Below, piece after piece: positions 46,994-56,007 of a DNA stretch of 64,000 nt; the first letter of the stretch is position 1, and every line of letters begins with the position of its first letter. A model generated the notes under the pieces. The model worked only from the letters and a program-made list of their open reading frames with translations, was not told the origin of the DNA and made no database searches. The stretch is from contig NZ_LMHC01000021.1 in assembly GCF_001427665.1 (NCBI RefSeq), positions 1 to 64,000 of the forward strand, written 5' to 3'. The stretch is from Caulobacter sp. Root655. GTDB taxonomy: Bacteria; Pseudomonadota; Alphaproteobacteria; Caulobacterales; Caulobacteraceae. Both the position numbers and the translations under genes were made by a program.

Positions 46994-47856
46994 GCCGACT
47001 CTCCGAGAACCTGCCGTCGGGCGGTGGCCAGGACGGCGGCCGTCTGGATCAGCACCGGGCCGCCGCAATAGAGCAGCCGCTCGGGAAACACCGCCCGCCG
47101 CATGCGCGGACCGACACTGGCCAGGGCCGGATGGTTGAGGATGTGCTCGGCCCAGGTCGTGGCGTTGGGCGCGGCCTGGCCGGCCAGCAACACCTCGGGC
47201 GGGTCGTCCAGCAGGCGCTCCAGCGAGACATTGCCCCACTTCTTCAGGCCGTAGCGCTCGGCGACGTTCACGAACCCCGCGCGGCGCATCATCTCGTCGA
47301 CCAGGGTGCCGTGCCCGGCCGCGAAGCCGTTGGGCTGGAAGACCAGGGCGGTCACGGGCCGGCCGCCGGGGCGGGGCGCACCCTGGGCCATGGCCGCCTC
47401 GACGCGGGCGATCAGCGCCTCGCCGCGATCAGGATGGCCAACGGCGTCGGCGATCCGCCGGATCTGGGCCTGGTTCTCGATCCAGCTGTTGGGCACCTTG
47501 AAGAGCTCGGTGCGGATCTTCAGGCGCTTCAGCGCCGCGCGGGTGGCCGGCGACGAATGGGCGGCGGTCAGCACCACGTCGGGACGCAGGGCGATCACCT
47601 CCTCGGCGCTCTCGTAGGTGATCGGATAGGTCCTGGCGACGCCGGCGATCGTCGATTGCCGGGCGTCGCGCGCATAGTGGCTGAGCGCCAGGATCTGGCC
47701 ACGATCGGCGACATTGACCAGCACGGCGTCGGTGCATGGGTTGAGCGAGACCACCCGGGGCAGGGCCCGGGCCTTGGCCGTTCCGCCCGCCAGCCCGCCC
47801 GCCAGCCCGATCGCCAGACCCGTCCCGACCGCGGCCCGTCGGGTCAGGCCGGTCAA
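46990..47856 (-). CDS. btuF: Periplasmic cobalamin-binding protein BtuF-like
   Basis: A 288-residue helical-backbone (cluster A/type III) substrate-binding protein: RVVSLNPCTDAVLVNVADRGQILAL, then YESAEEVIALRPDVVLTAAHSS and LERLLDDPPEVLLAGQ. The N-terminus has a twin-arginine-like TRRAAVGTGLAIGLAGG signal. The start is TTG at 47856, sharing TTGA with the cobO stop; no ATG is near the conserved start. It delivers B12 or cobinamide from BtuB to BtuCD. Confidence 0.87.
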   Translation of the reverse strand: MTGLTRRAAVGTGLAIGLAGGLAGGTAKARALPRVVSLNPCTDAVLVNVADRGQILALSHYARDARQSTIAGVARTYPITYESAEEVIALRPDVVLTAAHSSPATRAALKRLKIRTELFKVPNSWIENQAQIRRIADAVGHPDRGEALIARVEAAMAQGAPRPGGRPVTALVFQPNGFAAGHGTLVDEMMRRAGFVNVAERYGLKKWGNVSLERLLDDPPEVLLAGQAAPNATTWAEHILNHPALASVGPRMRRAVFPERLLYCGGPVLIQTAAVLATARRQVLGESA

Positions 47857-48458
47857 AACTCGACCCCCCGCTGGGCCTTGAAGCCCTGTTCGAAGGGATG
47901 CTTGACCAGGGTCATCTCGGTGACCAGGTCGGCGATCTCGATGAGTTGCGGCTTGGCGTTGCGGCCGGTCAGGCAGACGTGCTTGTCGTTGGGGCGGGCC
48001 TTGAGGACCTCGACCACCTCGTCGATGTCGAGATAGTCGTAGCGCAGCGCGATGTTGATCTCGTCCAGCAGCACGAAGTCGAGCTTGGGATCGGCGATCA
48101 TCTCCTGCGAGACCAGCCAGGCGGCGCGGGCGGCGGCGATGTCGCGCTCGCGGTCCTGGGTGTCCCAGGTGAAGCCCTCGCCCATCACCTCGTAGCGCAC
48201 CTGGTCGGGGAACTTCTTGAAGAACAGCCGCTCGCCGGTCTTCCACTTGCCCTTGATGTACTGCACCACCCCGACCTGGAGGCCCCAGCCGAGATGGCGG
48301 GCGACCATGCCGAAGCCGGCCGAGGACTTGCCCTTGCCGTCGCCGGTGTGGACCAGCAGCAGACCCTTTTCGAGGGTCTTGGTCTCCATCATCGCCTCGC
48401 GCTCGGCCTTGAGGGCGCGCATGGCTTCGGCGTGCTTGGCGTTGAGGTCGTCGGTCAT
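47853..48458 (-). CDS. cobO: Corrinoid adenosyltransferase
   Basis: CobO (BtuR) adds the adenosyl group from ATP to cob(I)yrinic acid diamide and to other corrinoids such as cobinamide. The 201-residue protein has the phosphate loop VHTGDGKGKSSAGFG (about residues 37-51), the motif VQYIKGKWKTGER, the acidic LDEINIALRYDYLD and CLTGRNAKPQLIEIADLVTEM, all typical. It overlaps the aminotransferase gene cobC by 4 bp upstream and btuF downstream. Length is normal. Confidence 0.96.
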   Translation of the reverse strand: MTDDLNAKHAEAMRALKAEREAMMETKTLEKGLLLVHTGDGKGKSSAGFGMVARHLGWGLQVGVVQYIKGKWKTGERLFFKKFPDQVRYEVMGEGFTWDTQDRERDIAAARAAWLVSQEMIADPKLDFVLLDEINIALRYDYLDIDEVVEVLKARPNDKHVCLTGRNAKPQLIEIADLVTEMTLVKHPFEQGFKAQRGVEF

Positions 48459-49441
48459 CGGAGTCTCTCCAGGGCGTCGGCGAGGCGGAGCCAGTCGGGC
48501 TGGGGGCCGGGGAGGCCGAAGCGGATCAGCGTCTCGTCCCAGGGGAAGGGGCGGGTCAGGATCCCGGCGCGGGCCAGGACCTCGAAACGGCGCGGCGCGT
48601 CGGCGGCGCGGGCCAGGCGAAACAGCGAGGTTCCGCCAACGATCTCGAACCCGGCGACGCGGAGCAGGGCGTCCAGCCGCACGGCGTCCTCGGCCAGGCG
48701 TTGGCGGGTGCGGATCGCCCAGGCGGGGTCGGCGTAGGCGGCCAGGCCCACGGCGATCGCCGGTCCCGAGACCGGCCAGTCGCCCAAGGTTTGACGCACT
48801 CGCGCGGCCAGGGTGGGTTCAGCGATCAGGAAACCGAGGCGCGCGCCGGCCAGGCCGTAGAACTTGCCGAACGAGCGCAGGACGATCAGCCGCTCGTGAC
48901 CGGGCGCGCCGGCCAAGGGGGCGACCGACAGGTCCGGATCGGTGTCGGCGAAGGCCTCGTCAACGATCAGCGCGCCCGCGGCCCGGCCAAGGACCTGGTC
49001 GGGCGACAGGGCCTGTCCGTCCGGATTGTTCGGATTGACCACCACGCGCAGATCGATGGCGGTGTCGGTGTCGGCCAACAGCGTCGCGCCGGCCGCATGC
49101 CAGGCCTCGGCATGGCCGCCATAGGTCCGTGTCGCGACACCGATCCGCCGGGCCGGCAGCAGGCGCGGCAGGAGGCGGATCAGCGCCTCGCTGCCGGCCG
49201 CCGCCACGACCCGCGCCGGATCGTCGACGCCGAAGGCGCTCGCCGCCGCCCGCTCCAGAGCCCGGGTGGACTCGGGGTCGGGCAGGCGGGACCAGGCTTC
49301 GCTCGCCAGGGACGGGACCGGATAGGGGCAAGGATTGATCCCCGTCGACAGGTCCAGCCAGGGCGTCGGCGCGTCCGGATAGAGGGTCCGCGCCGCGCCG
49401 AGGCGGCCACCGTGGCCGAGAAGGGCCGCCGGCGTCGTCAT
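48455..49441 (-). CDS. cobC: Threonine-phosphate decarboxylase, CobC type
   Basis: A 328-residue PLP-dependent class I/II aminotransferase-fold protein. LDLSTGINPCPYP is the cobalamin-specific start, VVNPNNPDGQ and VDEAFAD are cofactor contacts, and SFGKFYGLAGARLGF carries the Schiff-base lysine. In the B12 pathway it makes (R)-1-amino-2-propanol O-phosphate for CobD. It begins 2 bp after the btuB stop region, so it is the first cob gene after the receptor. The name cobC follows Pseudomonas denitrificans; the Salmonella equivalent is cobD. Confidence 0.92.
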   Translation of the reverse strand: MTTPAALLGHGGRLGAARTLYPDAPTPWLDLSTGINPCPYPVPSLASEAWSRLPDPESTRALERAAASAFGVDDPARVVAAAGSEALIRLLPRLLPARRIGVATRTYGGHAEAWHAAGATLLADTDTAIDLRVVVNPNNPDGQALSPDQVLGRAAGALIVDEAFADTDPDLSVAPLAGAPGHERLIVLRSFGKFYGLAGARLGFLIAEPTLAARVRQTLGDWPVSGPAIAVGLAAYADPAWAIRTRQRLAEDAVRLDALLRVAGFEIVGGTSLFRLARAADAPRRFEVLARAGILTRPFPWDETLIRFGLPGPQPDWLRLADALERLR

Positions 49442-49443
49442 GG

Positions 49444-51378
49444 CTAGAACCGGGCCCGCACGCCGACGAAGGCGCCGCGACCCAGGGTCCCGTACTTGTA
49501 GAGCGTCTCGTATTGCTGATCGAACAGGTTCTCGATCCGGCCATAGATCTCAAAGGTCTCGTTGATCGGATAGGCGACCCGCAGGTCGGTCAGCACGTAG
49601 CTCTTCAGGCGCCGGGTGTTGCTGGCGTTGTCGAAGCTGTGGCCGACATACTGCAGCGACACGCCGCCGTTCAGGCCGCTGGGCAGATCGATCGCCAGGT
49701 CGGCATTGGCGGTTTCGCCGGCCCGGCGGGCCAGGTCCTTGCCCTGGTTGGGGCCGGGCGAGCGGTTGGTGGCGTCCAGGTTGGTGTAGTTGCCCGACAC
49801 CGTGACGATCGAATTGATCGCGTAGGACGCCTCGACCTCGACGCCGTCCGCCTTGGTCTTGGCCGTGTTGGCGTAGACGCCGAAGTTGGGCGGGGTGTTG
49901 TTCGACAGGAAGTCGATCTGGTTCGTGGTGTCGCGATTGAAATAGGTGATCGAACCGCGCAGGCGGCCGTCCAGAACGCTGTGCTCGACGCTCAGGTCCC
50001 AGCTCTTGGCCTCTTCGGGCTTGAGGTTGCGATCCCCGTACGGGCTGTAGATCTGGTACAGCGACGGCGCCTTGAAGCCCTCGCCGTAGTTGGCGCGGAA
50101 GATGGTGGCGCCGGCGTTCGGGCTCCAGGCCGCGCCGGCCTGGTAGGTGGTGGCGCCGCCGAAGGTGTCGTGGTCGTCGTGGCGGACGCCGCCGGTGAGG
50201 GTCAGGCCCTCGACCGGCTTGGCCTGCAGTTGGCCGTAGACGCTGTCCATGCCGACGGCGCGGCGGATGACGTCGGGGCTGAACGACGGCGAGGCGGTGC
50301 GGAACCAGGTCCGCTCGGTCTCGGCCCCGAACACCGCGCGCCAGATCGGATTGATCGTCCAAGTGCCTTGGTATTCCAGGCTGCTGTCGGTGCCGCGCGC
50401 GTCGAAGGTCTTGGGCGCGCTCTGGGTGGGATCGTAGTTGTCTCGATCGGTCTGGGTGTAGGCGTAGCCGATCCGGCTGTTCAGGGCGCCGTCGAAATTG
50501 GACAGGCGCGCCCCGACATAGCTGACCAGCTCCTTGGTCTTGCCGTAGTCCGTGGTGTCGCCCAGGGCGTAGGGCGGGGCGGGAAGCGAGCTGTCGTACT
50601 CGTTGCGGCCGGCGGCGTAGGAGGCGCGCACGTCGAGGCTGGCCCAGTCGGTGACGTTGATGTCGGCGCGGCCGCTGATCGCGGTGTTGTGGTAGCCGTC
50701 CTTCTCCTTGCCGCCCATGGCCTTGTCGAAGTTCGAAATACCGGCCGTGGTGTACTGGCCGGCCGCCAGCCGCCAGCCGCCCCAGTCGCCGCCGGCCCCG
50801 ACGCCGACGCGGGCGTAGGCGCTCGCGCGCGAACCGCCTTCGAGCGTCGCGGTTCCGGCCAGCGGGCCGTCGGGCGTGTTGGTGATCAGGTTGACGACGC
50901 CGCCGATCGCCTGGCTGCCCCACAGAGTCGACTGCGGGCCGCGCAGCACCTCGATGCGGCTGACGTCGCCGGCCAGCAGGGTGGCGAAGTTGTAGCCGCC
51001 GCCGGTGGTCGACGGGTCGTTGAGCTTGACGCCGTCGATCAGCACGGCGGTCTGGTCGCTTTCGGCGCCGCGGATGCGCACCTGGGTCGAGCCGCCGACG
51101 CCGCCGTTGCGGGTTACCGTGACGCCTGGCGTGCGCGACAGGAGGTCGGAGACGACCACGACCTGGTGCTTGCGCAGGGCCTCGGCGTCGATGATCGTCA
51201 TGCTGACCGGCACTTCCGACAGCTTGTCGGCGGCGCGGCCGGCGGTGACCACGATCTGGTCGACCTCGCTCGACGCCTCGGCGGCTTCGGCGGCCAGGGA
51301 GACGCTGGGCAGGGCGAGGGCGGGCAGGGCGAGGGCGGGAAGAGCGGCCACCAGGGCCAAGACGGAAATAGAGCGCAT
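49444..51378 (-). CDS. btuB: TonB-dependent cobalamin receptor BtuB
   Basis: A 644-residue outer-membrane receptor. After a signal peptide it has a TonB-box-like VDQIVVTAGRAADKL, a plug with VSDLLSRTPGVTVTRNGGVGG, STQVRIRGAESDQTAVLIDG and VEVLRGPQSTLWGSQAIGG-type sequence, and a barrel ending in GRGAFVGVRARF. The vitamin B12 assignment rests on its place directly behind a cobalamin riboswitch and before B12 transport and salvage genes. The ATG at 51378 follows GGAGG by 8 bp; an in-frame TTG eight codons earlier is upstream of that site and is rejected. Confidence 0.9.
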   Translation of the reverse strand: MRSISVLALVAALPALALPALALPSVSLAAEAAEASSEVDQIVVTAGRAADKLSEVPVSMTIIDAEALRKHQVVVVSDLLSRTPGVTVTRNGGVGGSTQVRIRGAESDQTAVLIDGVKLNDPSTTGGGYNFATLLAGDVSRIEVLRGPQSTLWGSQAIGGVVNLITNTPDGPLAGTATLEGGSRASAYARVGVGAGGDWGGWRLAAGQYTTAGISNFDKAMGGKEKDGYHNTAISGRADINVTDWASLDVRASYAAGRNEYDSSLPAPPYALGDTTDYGKTKELVSYVGARLSNFDGALNSRIGYAYTQTDRDNYDPTQSAPKTFDARGTDSSLEYQGTWTINPIWRAVFGAETERTWFRTASPSFSPDVIRRAVGMDSVYGQLQAKPVEGLTLTGGVRHDDHDTFGGATTYQAGAAWSPNAGATIFRANYGEGFKAPSLYQIYSPYGDRNLKPEEAKSWDLSVEHSVLDGRLRGSITYFNRDTTNQIDFLSNNTPPNFGVYANTAKTKADGVEVEASYAINSIVTVSGNYTNLDATNRSPGPNQGKDLARRAGETANADLAIDLPSGLNGGVSLQYVGHSFDNASNTRRLKSYVLTDLRVAYPINETFEIYGRIENLFDQQYETLYKYGTLGRGAFVGVRARF

Positions 51379-51500
51379 GTTCAAATCCTCCGTGCGCGGC
51401 AACGAAGGCTGGCCCGAAGATTCGGACCGGCCCGACGATGTCGCCTCGGGGGAAAGAACCCCATCGTTCGGCGCACCCCGGCCGGACGAAGGACGACCGC

Positions 51501-51672
51501 GACGGGCAGGTCTCCTGGCTCACGGGTCAATGCCGATGCGCGTCGCCTTCCCAGCCGCCTTCCGAAGAAAGTGATCAGTGGCTAATGACACGCGGGCTCG
51601 CCGCTTACAGTTGCGGGGGCAGCCCGGGTTTCACACCCGAGTTCCCTTTTCATCCTCTTTCGAGGAACCTGT
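51501..51672 (-). promoter_or_regulatory. Cobalamin riboswitch controlling the btuB operon
   Basis: The minus strand contains the full adenosylcobalamin riboswitch pattern: GAGGATGAAAAGGGAA, GTGTGAAACCCGGGCTGCCC, CCGCAACTGTAAGCGG, TAGCCACTG, GGAAGGCGGC and the B12 box GAGCCAGGAGACCTGCC (51506-51522). It ends about 125 bp before the btuB start. Binding of adenosylcobalamin should reduce expression of btuB and the following uptake and salvage genes. It occupies most of the 346-bp gap between btuB and cobP. Confidence 0.95.
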
Positions 51673-51724
51673 CGCGAGAGCTGCACTATATGTTGCGTCG
51701 CACACGGTCAATCTGGAGCGTATC

Positions 51725-52240
51725 TTGTCGTTTACCCTCGTCCTCGGTGGAGCCCGATCCGGCAAGAGCGCTTTCGCGCAGGCCGCGGCCGAGGTCGAAG
51801 CCGCGCGGGGCGGCGGACGGCTGGTGATGATCGCCACCGCCCAGGCCTTCGACGCCGAGATGGCCGAGCGCATCGCCCGGCATCGCCTGGATCGCGGCGA
51901 AGGCTGGACGACCCTGGAGGCGCCGTTTGAACTGTCGGCCGCCCTGGAGGGATTGGGCGCGGGCGACGTCGTGGTGGTCGACTGCCTGACCCTGTGGCTG
52001 TCGAACCTGATGCTGGACGAACGCGACGTGGCGGAGGCGGCGGCCGAACTGGCGATGGCGGCCGGTCGCTTCGAGGGCGCCTTGTGGCTGGTGTCCAACG
52101 AGGTCGGCTTCGGCATCGTCCCCGACAACGCCCTGGCCCGCCGCTTCCGCGACGAGGCCGGACGGCTGCACCAGGCCCTGGCCAGGGCGGCGGACGCCGT
52201 GACCCTGGTGGTGGCCGGGCTGACGCTGCGGCTGAAATAG
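51725..52240 (+). CDS. cobP: Adenosylcobinamide kinase/guanylyltransferase
   Basis: A 171-residue bifunctional enzyme (cobP in P. denitrificans, cobU in Salmonella) that phosphorylates adenosylcobinamide and adds GMP to give the substrate of CobS. Motifs are the phosphate loop LVLGGARSGKSAFAQ, the guanylylation-site histidine in RIARHRLDRGEGWTTLEAP, VDCLTLWLSNLM and LVSNEVGFGIVPDNALARRFRD. The start is TTG at 51725 with GGAG 6 bp before it. It is transcribed away from btuB; the riboswitch is on the other strand and should not regulate it. Confidence 0.93.
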   Translation: MSFTLVLGGARSGKSAFAQAAAEVEAARGGGRLVMIATAQAFDAEMAERIARHRLDRGEGWTTLEAPFELSAALEGLGAGDVVVVDCLTLWLSNLMLDERDVAEAAAELAMAAGRFEGALWLVSNEVGFGIVPDNALARRFRDEAGRLHQALARAADAVTLVVAGLTLRLK

Positions 52241-52270
52241 GCCGCGGCGCGGATTGACGGCGGTCTTCCT

Positions 52271-52297
52271 GAACCCTCTCCCAGCGGGAGAGGGTTC
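52271..52297 (+). terminator. Hairpin after cobP
   Basis: GAACCCTCTCCC, loop AGC, GGGAGAGGGTTC is a perfect 12-bp stem 30 bp past the cobP stop. It shares its core with the REP-like elements at 23570-23738 and lacks a T tract, so it could be a REP remnant acting as a terminator. Confidence 0.65.
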
Positions 52298-52977
52298 GAG
52301 GATAGGCGGCCCTCTATCCCCGTCGCAGGCAGAGCGAACTCCAACAACTTCAACATCCTGAAGAAAAATCAGCGTCACCAATCCTTGGCGCCGAAAACCA
52401 CCCCCATACTGGCTGTGTCTCCGTCGCGGAGGAGGGCGCTTGGTACCGACCCGAAGCGGCGATGGAGATGGAACCGAGCGGGGCCGGGCCGGCCTGGCGG
52501 ACGGGTCGTCTTGGGCGGCGGGTCTCAGAAGGATCCAAGGCTTGGGAAGGACGGACGCCGGACGGAGCGGGTCGACGGGGCCGGGAGGTTCAAACCGGCC
52601 TGTTCCAGGATCTGTCGGAGTCGCTGACGGCCCCTTCCGGGCGACTTTGATCCTGCCCGTCCGAGGGGGAACGTCGACCGGGATGAAACAGGCCCTCAGT
52701 CGCCGTCCCTCGAGAATAACGGTTTCGCGGAGCGGTCGGTCCACGCCGAAACGCAAACACAACACTCACGGTCTCCGGGCTTGGCCCGGCCGCTCCGCGC
52801 CTCCTCACATTCTCAGCGGGTTTCCGCGTGAGGTCGCCGCGCCATGGCTGGGGACAGGCGCATGCGCCTGTCCCCGTCCGTACGTCACAACTCGAAATCA
52901 AAGATCGCTGGTATTAAGGTCCGCACGAAAGAGACGCCGTTCGCACGGACGAACGCCGCCGCCGCCGGGAGAACGCC
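52298..52977. other. Gene-free region with the second repeat copy
   Basis: Between the cobP hairpin and the tauD-like gene no protein gene is recognised. The part 52298-52600 is GC-rich and repeats GGACGG/GACGGG-like words without a clear element. The 200-bp repeat occupies 52601-52800. The last 150 bases contain CATGCGCCTGTCCCCGTCC facing GGGGACAGGCGCATGCGCC near 52845-52880, a further strong stem, followed by the presumed tauD-like promoter. Confidence 0.55.
52601..52800. repeat. Dispersed 200-bp repeat, copy 2
   Basis: It matches 1-200 in the same orientation from TGTTCCAGGATC to CGCTCCGCGC. The outer stem GGATC/GATCC and the CCGTCCGAGGGG, GGGATGAAACA and CCTCAGTCG blocks are conserved in both copies. 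No transposase or terminal inverted repeat is visible nearby. Confidence 0.8.
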
Positions 52978-53865
52978 ATGAACGCCTTTGCCCCCATCAC
53001 CGCTGACGAGACGCCCGACTATGCCGGCCTGACCGTGACGCCGGCCGGCCCGGTGCTGGGCGCGGAAATCTCCGGCCTCGACCTTCGCCAGCCACTGGCG
53101 CCTTCGATCGTCGCCGCGATCCGCTCGGCCCTGCTGCGCCACAAGGTGGTGTTCTTCCGCGACCAGGACATCAGCCACGAGGACCATGTCCGTTTCGGCC
53201 GTTATTTCGGGGACTTGGAAGGACATCCTGTTACCGCCCACGTGCCCGGATTTCCCGAGATCCTGCACATCGAGGCCGCCGACGGCATGAAGCTGCGCGA
53301 GGAGATCGTGCCGCTCGTCCGCGTGGCCAACAAGTGGCACACCGACGTCACCTTCCGGCCCGCGCCATCGATGGGCGGGGTGCTGCGGGCCCGCCACCTG
53401 CCGCCGCTGGGCGGCGACACCCTGTTCGCCGACACCGCCGCCATCTATCGCGACCTGCCACAGGCGCTGAAGGACCAGCTGGCGACTCTGACCGCCGAAC
53501 ACGACATCCTGCAGAGCTATGGCTACCGGGTCGATGAAGCCAAGCGGGCCGAACTGCGCGCCGCCTATCCGCTCCAGGCCCATCCGGTGATCCGCACCCA
53601 TCCCGAGACCGGCGAGAAGCACCTGTTCGTCAACAAGGTCTTCACGACGCGGATCCTGGGTCTGCCCGAAGACGAGGCCAAGCGCCTGCTGGCCGACCTA
53701 CTGGACCGGGTGAAGACCCCCGAATATCAGGTCCGCTTCCGCTGGACGCCGAACGCCATCGTGTTCTGGGACAACCGCGCCACCCAGCACTACGCCATCC
53801 TCGACTACTGGCCACTGGAACGCACCGTCGAGCGGGTGACCATCCAGGGCGACGTGCCGTATTGA
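52978..53865 (+). CDS. TauD/TfdA family alpha-ketoglutarate-dependent dioxygenase
   Basis: A 295-residue non-heme iron oxygenase. The metal ligands are His121 and Asp123 (WHTDVTFRPAPS) and His271 (NRATQHYAI); the alpha-ketoglutarate arginine is in PLERTVERVTI. The N-terminal VTPAGPVLGAEISGLDLRQPL and HKVVFFRDQDISHEDHVRF fit taurine or alkylsulfonate dioxygenases, which release sulfite from sulfonates. The neighbouring NtaA/DszA-like monooxygenase supports a sulfur-scavenging role, but the substrate is not proven. GGGAGAACGCC lies before the ATG. Confidence 0.88.
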   Translation: MNAFAPITADETPDYAGLTVTPAGPVLGAEISGLDLRQPLAPSIVAAIRSALLRHKVVFFRDQDISHEDHVRFGRYFGDLEGHPVTAHVPGFPEILHIEAADGMKLREEIVPLVRVANKWHTDVTFRPAPSMGGVLRARHLPPLGGDTLFADTAAIYRDLPQALKDQLATLTAEHDILQSYGYRVDEAKRAELRAAYPLQAHPVIRTHPETGEKHLFVNKVFTTRILGLPEDEAKRLLADLLDRVKTPEYQVRFRWTPNAIVFWDNRATQHYAILDYWPLERTVERVTIQGDVPY

Positions 53866-53980
53866 GGTGATCTGGGGTTTGTATTTCTCGGACTTATCAA
53901 TGGCTTGAGGCAATATCGTTAGATCGCCAAGTCGCGACCCCTTACCTACGACCTGTCATTTTCAGAACAGGCCTCGCCCC

Positions 53981-55312
53981 ATGTCCCGACCGCGTCAGAT
54001 CAAGCTGGGCTTCATCCTGCACGGGGTCGGTCCCGGCTGGGGCGATTGGCGCCATCCCGACGCCCAGCCGACGGCGAGCACGGACTTCCAGTTCTACAAG
54101 CGCCAGGCCCAGATCGCCGAGGCCGGCAAGTTCGACTTCCTGTTCGTGGCCGACAGCGTCTACATCACCGAGAAATCCAGCCCGCACTACCTGAACCGCT
54201 TCGAGCCGCTGACCATCCTGTCGGCCCTGGCCGGCGCGACCAACAACATCGGCCTCGTCGGCACCCTGACGGTCAGTTACAGCGAGCCGTTCAACGTGGC
54301 GCGACAGTTCTCGTCGCTGGACCACATCAGCGGTGGCCGGGCCGGCTGGAACGTCGTGACCTCGTGGCTCGAGGGCAGCGCCGCCAACTACAGCCGCGAA
54401 AAACACTACGCCCACGACGTCCGCTACCGGCTGGCCGGCGAGTATCTCGACGTCGTCCAGGGCCTGTGGGACTCGTGGGAGGACGACGCCCTGACCTTCG
54501 ACAAGGCCAGCGGCCAGTTCTTCGATCCGGCCAAGCTGCACACCCTGGACCACAAGGGCGAGTTCTTCTCGGTGAAAGGGCCGCTGAACATCTCGCGCTC
54601 ACCGCAGGGCCAGCCGGTGATCTTCCAGGCCGGAGCCTCGGAGGACGGCAAGAACTTCGCCGCCAAGCGGGCCGACGCCATCTTCGTCTCGCACGACGAA
54701 CTGGACGCCGCCCAGGCCTATTACAAGGACATCAAGGCCCGGGCCGCCGGCTTCGGCCGCGATCCCGACCAGCTTCACGTCCTGCCGGCCGCCCGCCCGG
54801 TGGTCGGCCGCACGGCGGAGGAGGCGGAGGCCAAGTATCAGGAGCTGATCAACCTGGTGTCGATCGACAACGCCCTGTCGATGCTGGGGCGGCCGTTCAA
54901 CGACTACGACTTCTCGGTCCACGACCTCGACGCGCCGTTCCCCGACGTCTCCGAGCACGGCGCCAACAGCAACCAGAGCGCCTCGCTGAAGATCCTGGCC
55001 GCCGCCAAGGCCGAGAACCTGAGCCTGCGCCAGGTGGCCCTGCGTTTCGCCACGCCGCGCGGCCACTTCGTCGGCGCGCCCGAACAGGTGGCGGACGCCC
55101 TGCAGCTGTGGTTCGAGGAGCGCGGCTCCGACGGCTTCGTGCTGTTCGAGTCCGTGCCGGGCCAACTGGAGCTGTTCGTCGAACTGGTGGTGCCGATCCT
55201 CCAGGCGCGGGGACTCTATCGCCAGGACTATGAGGCCACGACCTTCCGGGGCAATCTGGGCGTCGATTTCCCGGTCAATCGCCACGCGGTCAAGCGCGAC
55301 GTCGCCGCCTAG
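53981..55312 (+). CDS. NtaA/SnaA/DszA-type flavin monooxygenase
   Basis: A 443-residue FMNH2-dependent class C monooxygenase with a luciferase-like TIM barrel: [36 protein letters not shown]-like [39 protein letters not shown] and [19 protein letters not shown]. Relatives attack nitrilotriacetate, dibenzothiophene sulfone or alkanesulfonates and need a separate flavin reductase, none of which is seen here. Position 115 bp after the TauD-like gene suggests a joint role in sulfur or organic-acid scavenging. Confidence 0.9.
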   Translation: MSRPRQIKLGFILHGVGPGWGDWRHPDAQPTASTDFQFYKRQAQIAEAGKFDFLFVADSVYITEKSSPHYLNRFEPLTILSALAGATNNIGLVGTLTVSYSEPFNVARQFSSLDHISGGRAGWNVVTSWLEGSAANYSREKHYAHDVRYRLAGEYLDVVQGLWDSWEDDALTFDKASGQFFDPAKLHTLDHKGEFFSVKGPLNISRSPQGQPVIFQAGASEDGKNFAAKRADAIFVSHDELDAAQAYYKDIKARAAGFGRDPDQLHVLPAARPVVGRTAEEAEAKYQELINLVSIDNALSMLGRPFNDYDFSVHDLDAPFPDVSEHGANSNQSASLKILAAAKAENLSLRQVALRFATPRGHFVGAPEQVADALQLWFEERGSDGFVLFESVPGQLELFVELVVPILQARGLYRQDYEATTFRGNLGVDFPVNRHAVKRDVAA

Positions 55313-55333
55313 AGACCTGCCCAGGACCTCGCT

Positions 55334-56005
55334 TCAGTTCGGCGAGGTCCGGGCGCTGGAGCGGCGTTCCATCAGCAGCAGGCCCAGCATCACCAGGAAG
55401 GCGAAGGCCAGCAGCAGGCCGGCCAGGATATGGGCCTTGTCCCACTCCAGGGCCTCGACCAGCCGGTAGATCTCGATCGACAGCACCTCGGTCTCGCCCG
55501 GAATGCCGCCGCCCAGCATCATCACCACCCCGAACTCGCCGACCGTATGGGCGAAGGCGAGGATGGCGGCGACCGCGTAGCCGGGCAGGGCCAGGGGCAG
55601 GGCGACGCGCAGAAAGGCGTTCCAAGGCGAGGCGCCCAGGGTGGCCGCCGCCTCCAGCGGCTCGTCGCCGACCGCGATGAAGGCGTTGCGCAGCGGCTGG
55701 ACGGCGAAGGGTAGGGAATAGATCAGCGAGCCGATCACCAGCCCCTCGAAGGTGAAGGCCAGGGTGCGGACGCCGAACGGGTGCAGCAGGGTCATCAGCG
55801 GGCTGTGTGGTCCCAGGGCGATCAGCAGGTAGAAGCCCAGGACGGTCGGCGGCAGCACGATCGGCAGGGCGACCAGCGCCCCCACCGGCGACTTCCAGCG
55901 CGAACGACCGCGAGCCAACCACCAGGCCAGGGGCGTGGCGAGGATCAGCAGCAGGATCGTGGTGATCCCCGCCAGCTTGACCGTCAGCCACGCCACATCG
56001 AGCAT
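55334..56005 (-). CDS. modB: Molybdate ABC transporter permease
   Basis: A 223-residue inner-membrane protein with about five helices and the binding-protein-dependent permease signature [52 protein letters not shown] helices at the start and [23 protein letters not shown] are typical of ModB. It follows modA by 2 bp. The expected third gene modC (ATPase) is absent: the coding strand runs into the 3' end of the convergent monooxygenase gene only 21 bp later. Confidence 0.92.
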   Translation of the reverse strand: MLDVAWLTVKLAGITTILLLILATPLAWWLARGRSRWKSPVGALVALPIVLPPTVLGFYLLIALGPHSPLMTLLHPFGVRTLAFTFEGLVIGSLIYSLPFAVQPLRNAFIAVGDEPLEAAATLGASPWNAFLRVALPLALPGYAVAAILAFAHTVGEFGVVMMLGGGIPGETEVLSIEIYRLVEALEWDKAHILAGLLLAFAFLVMLGLLLMERRSSARTSPN

Positions 56006-56007
56006 GA

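Noticed and set aside
51501..52240. Riboswitch control of cobP
   Set aside because: The conserved B12 elements read correctly only on the minus strand, which leads to btuB; on the plus strand they are the reverse complement and would not form the aptamer.
52440..53006. 188-codon plus-strand frame ahead of the dioxygenase
   Set aside because: It spans the repeat and palindromes, has no ribosome binding site and no family pattern, and overlaps the real start at 52978.
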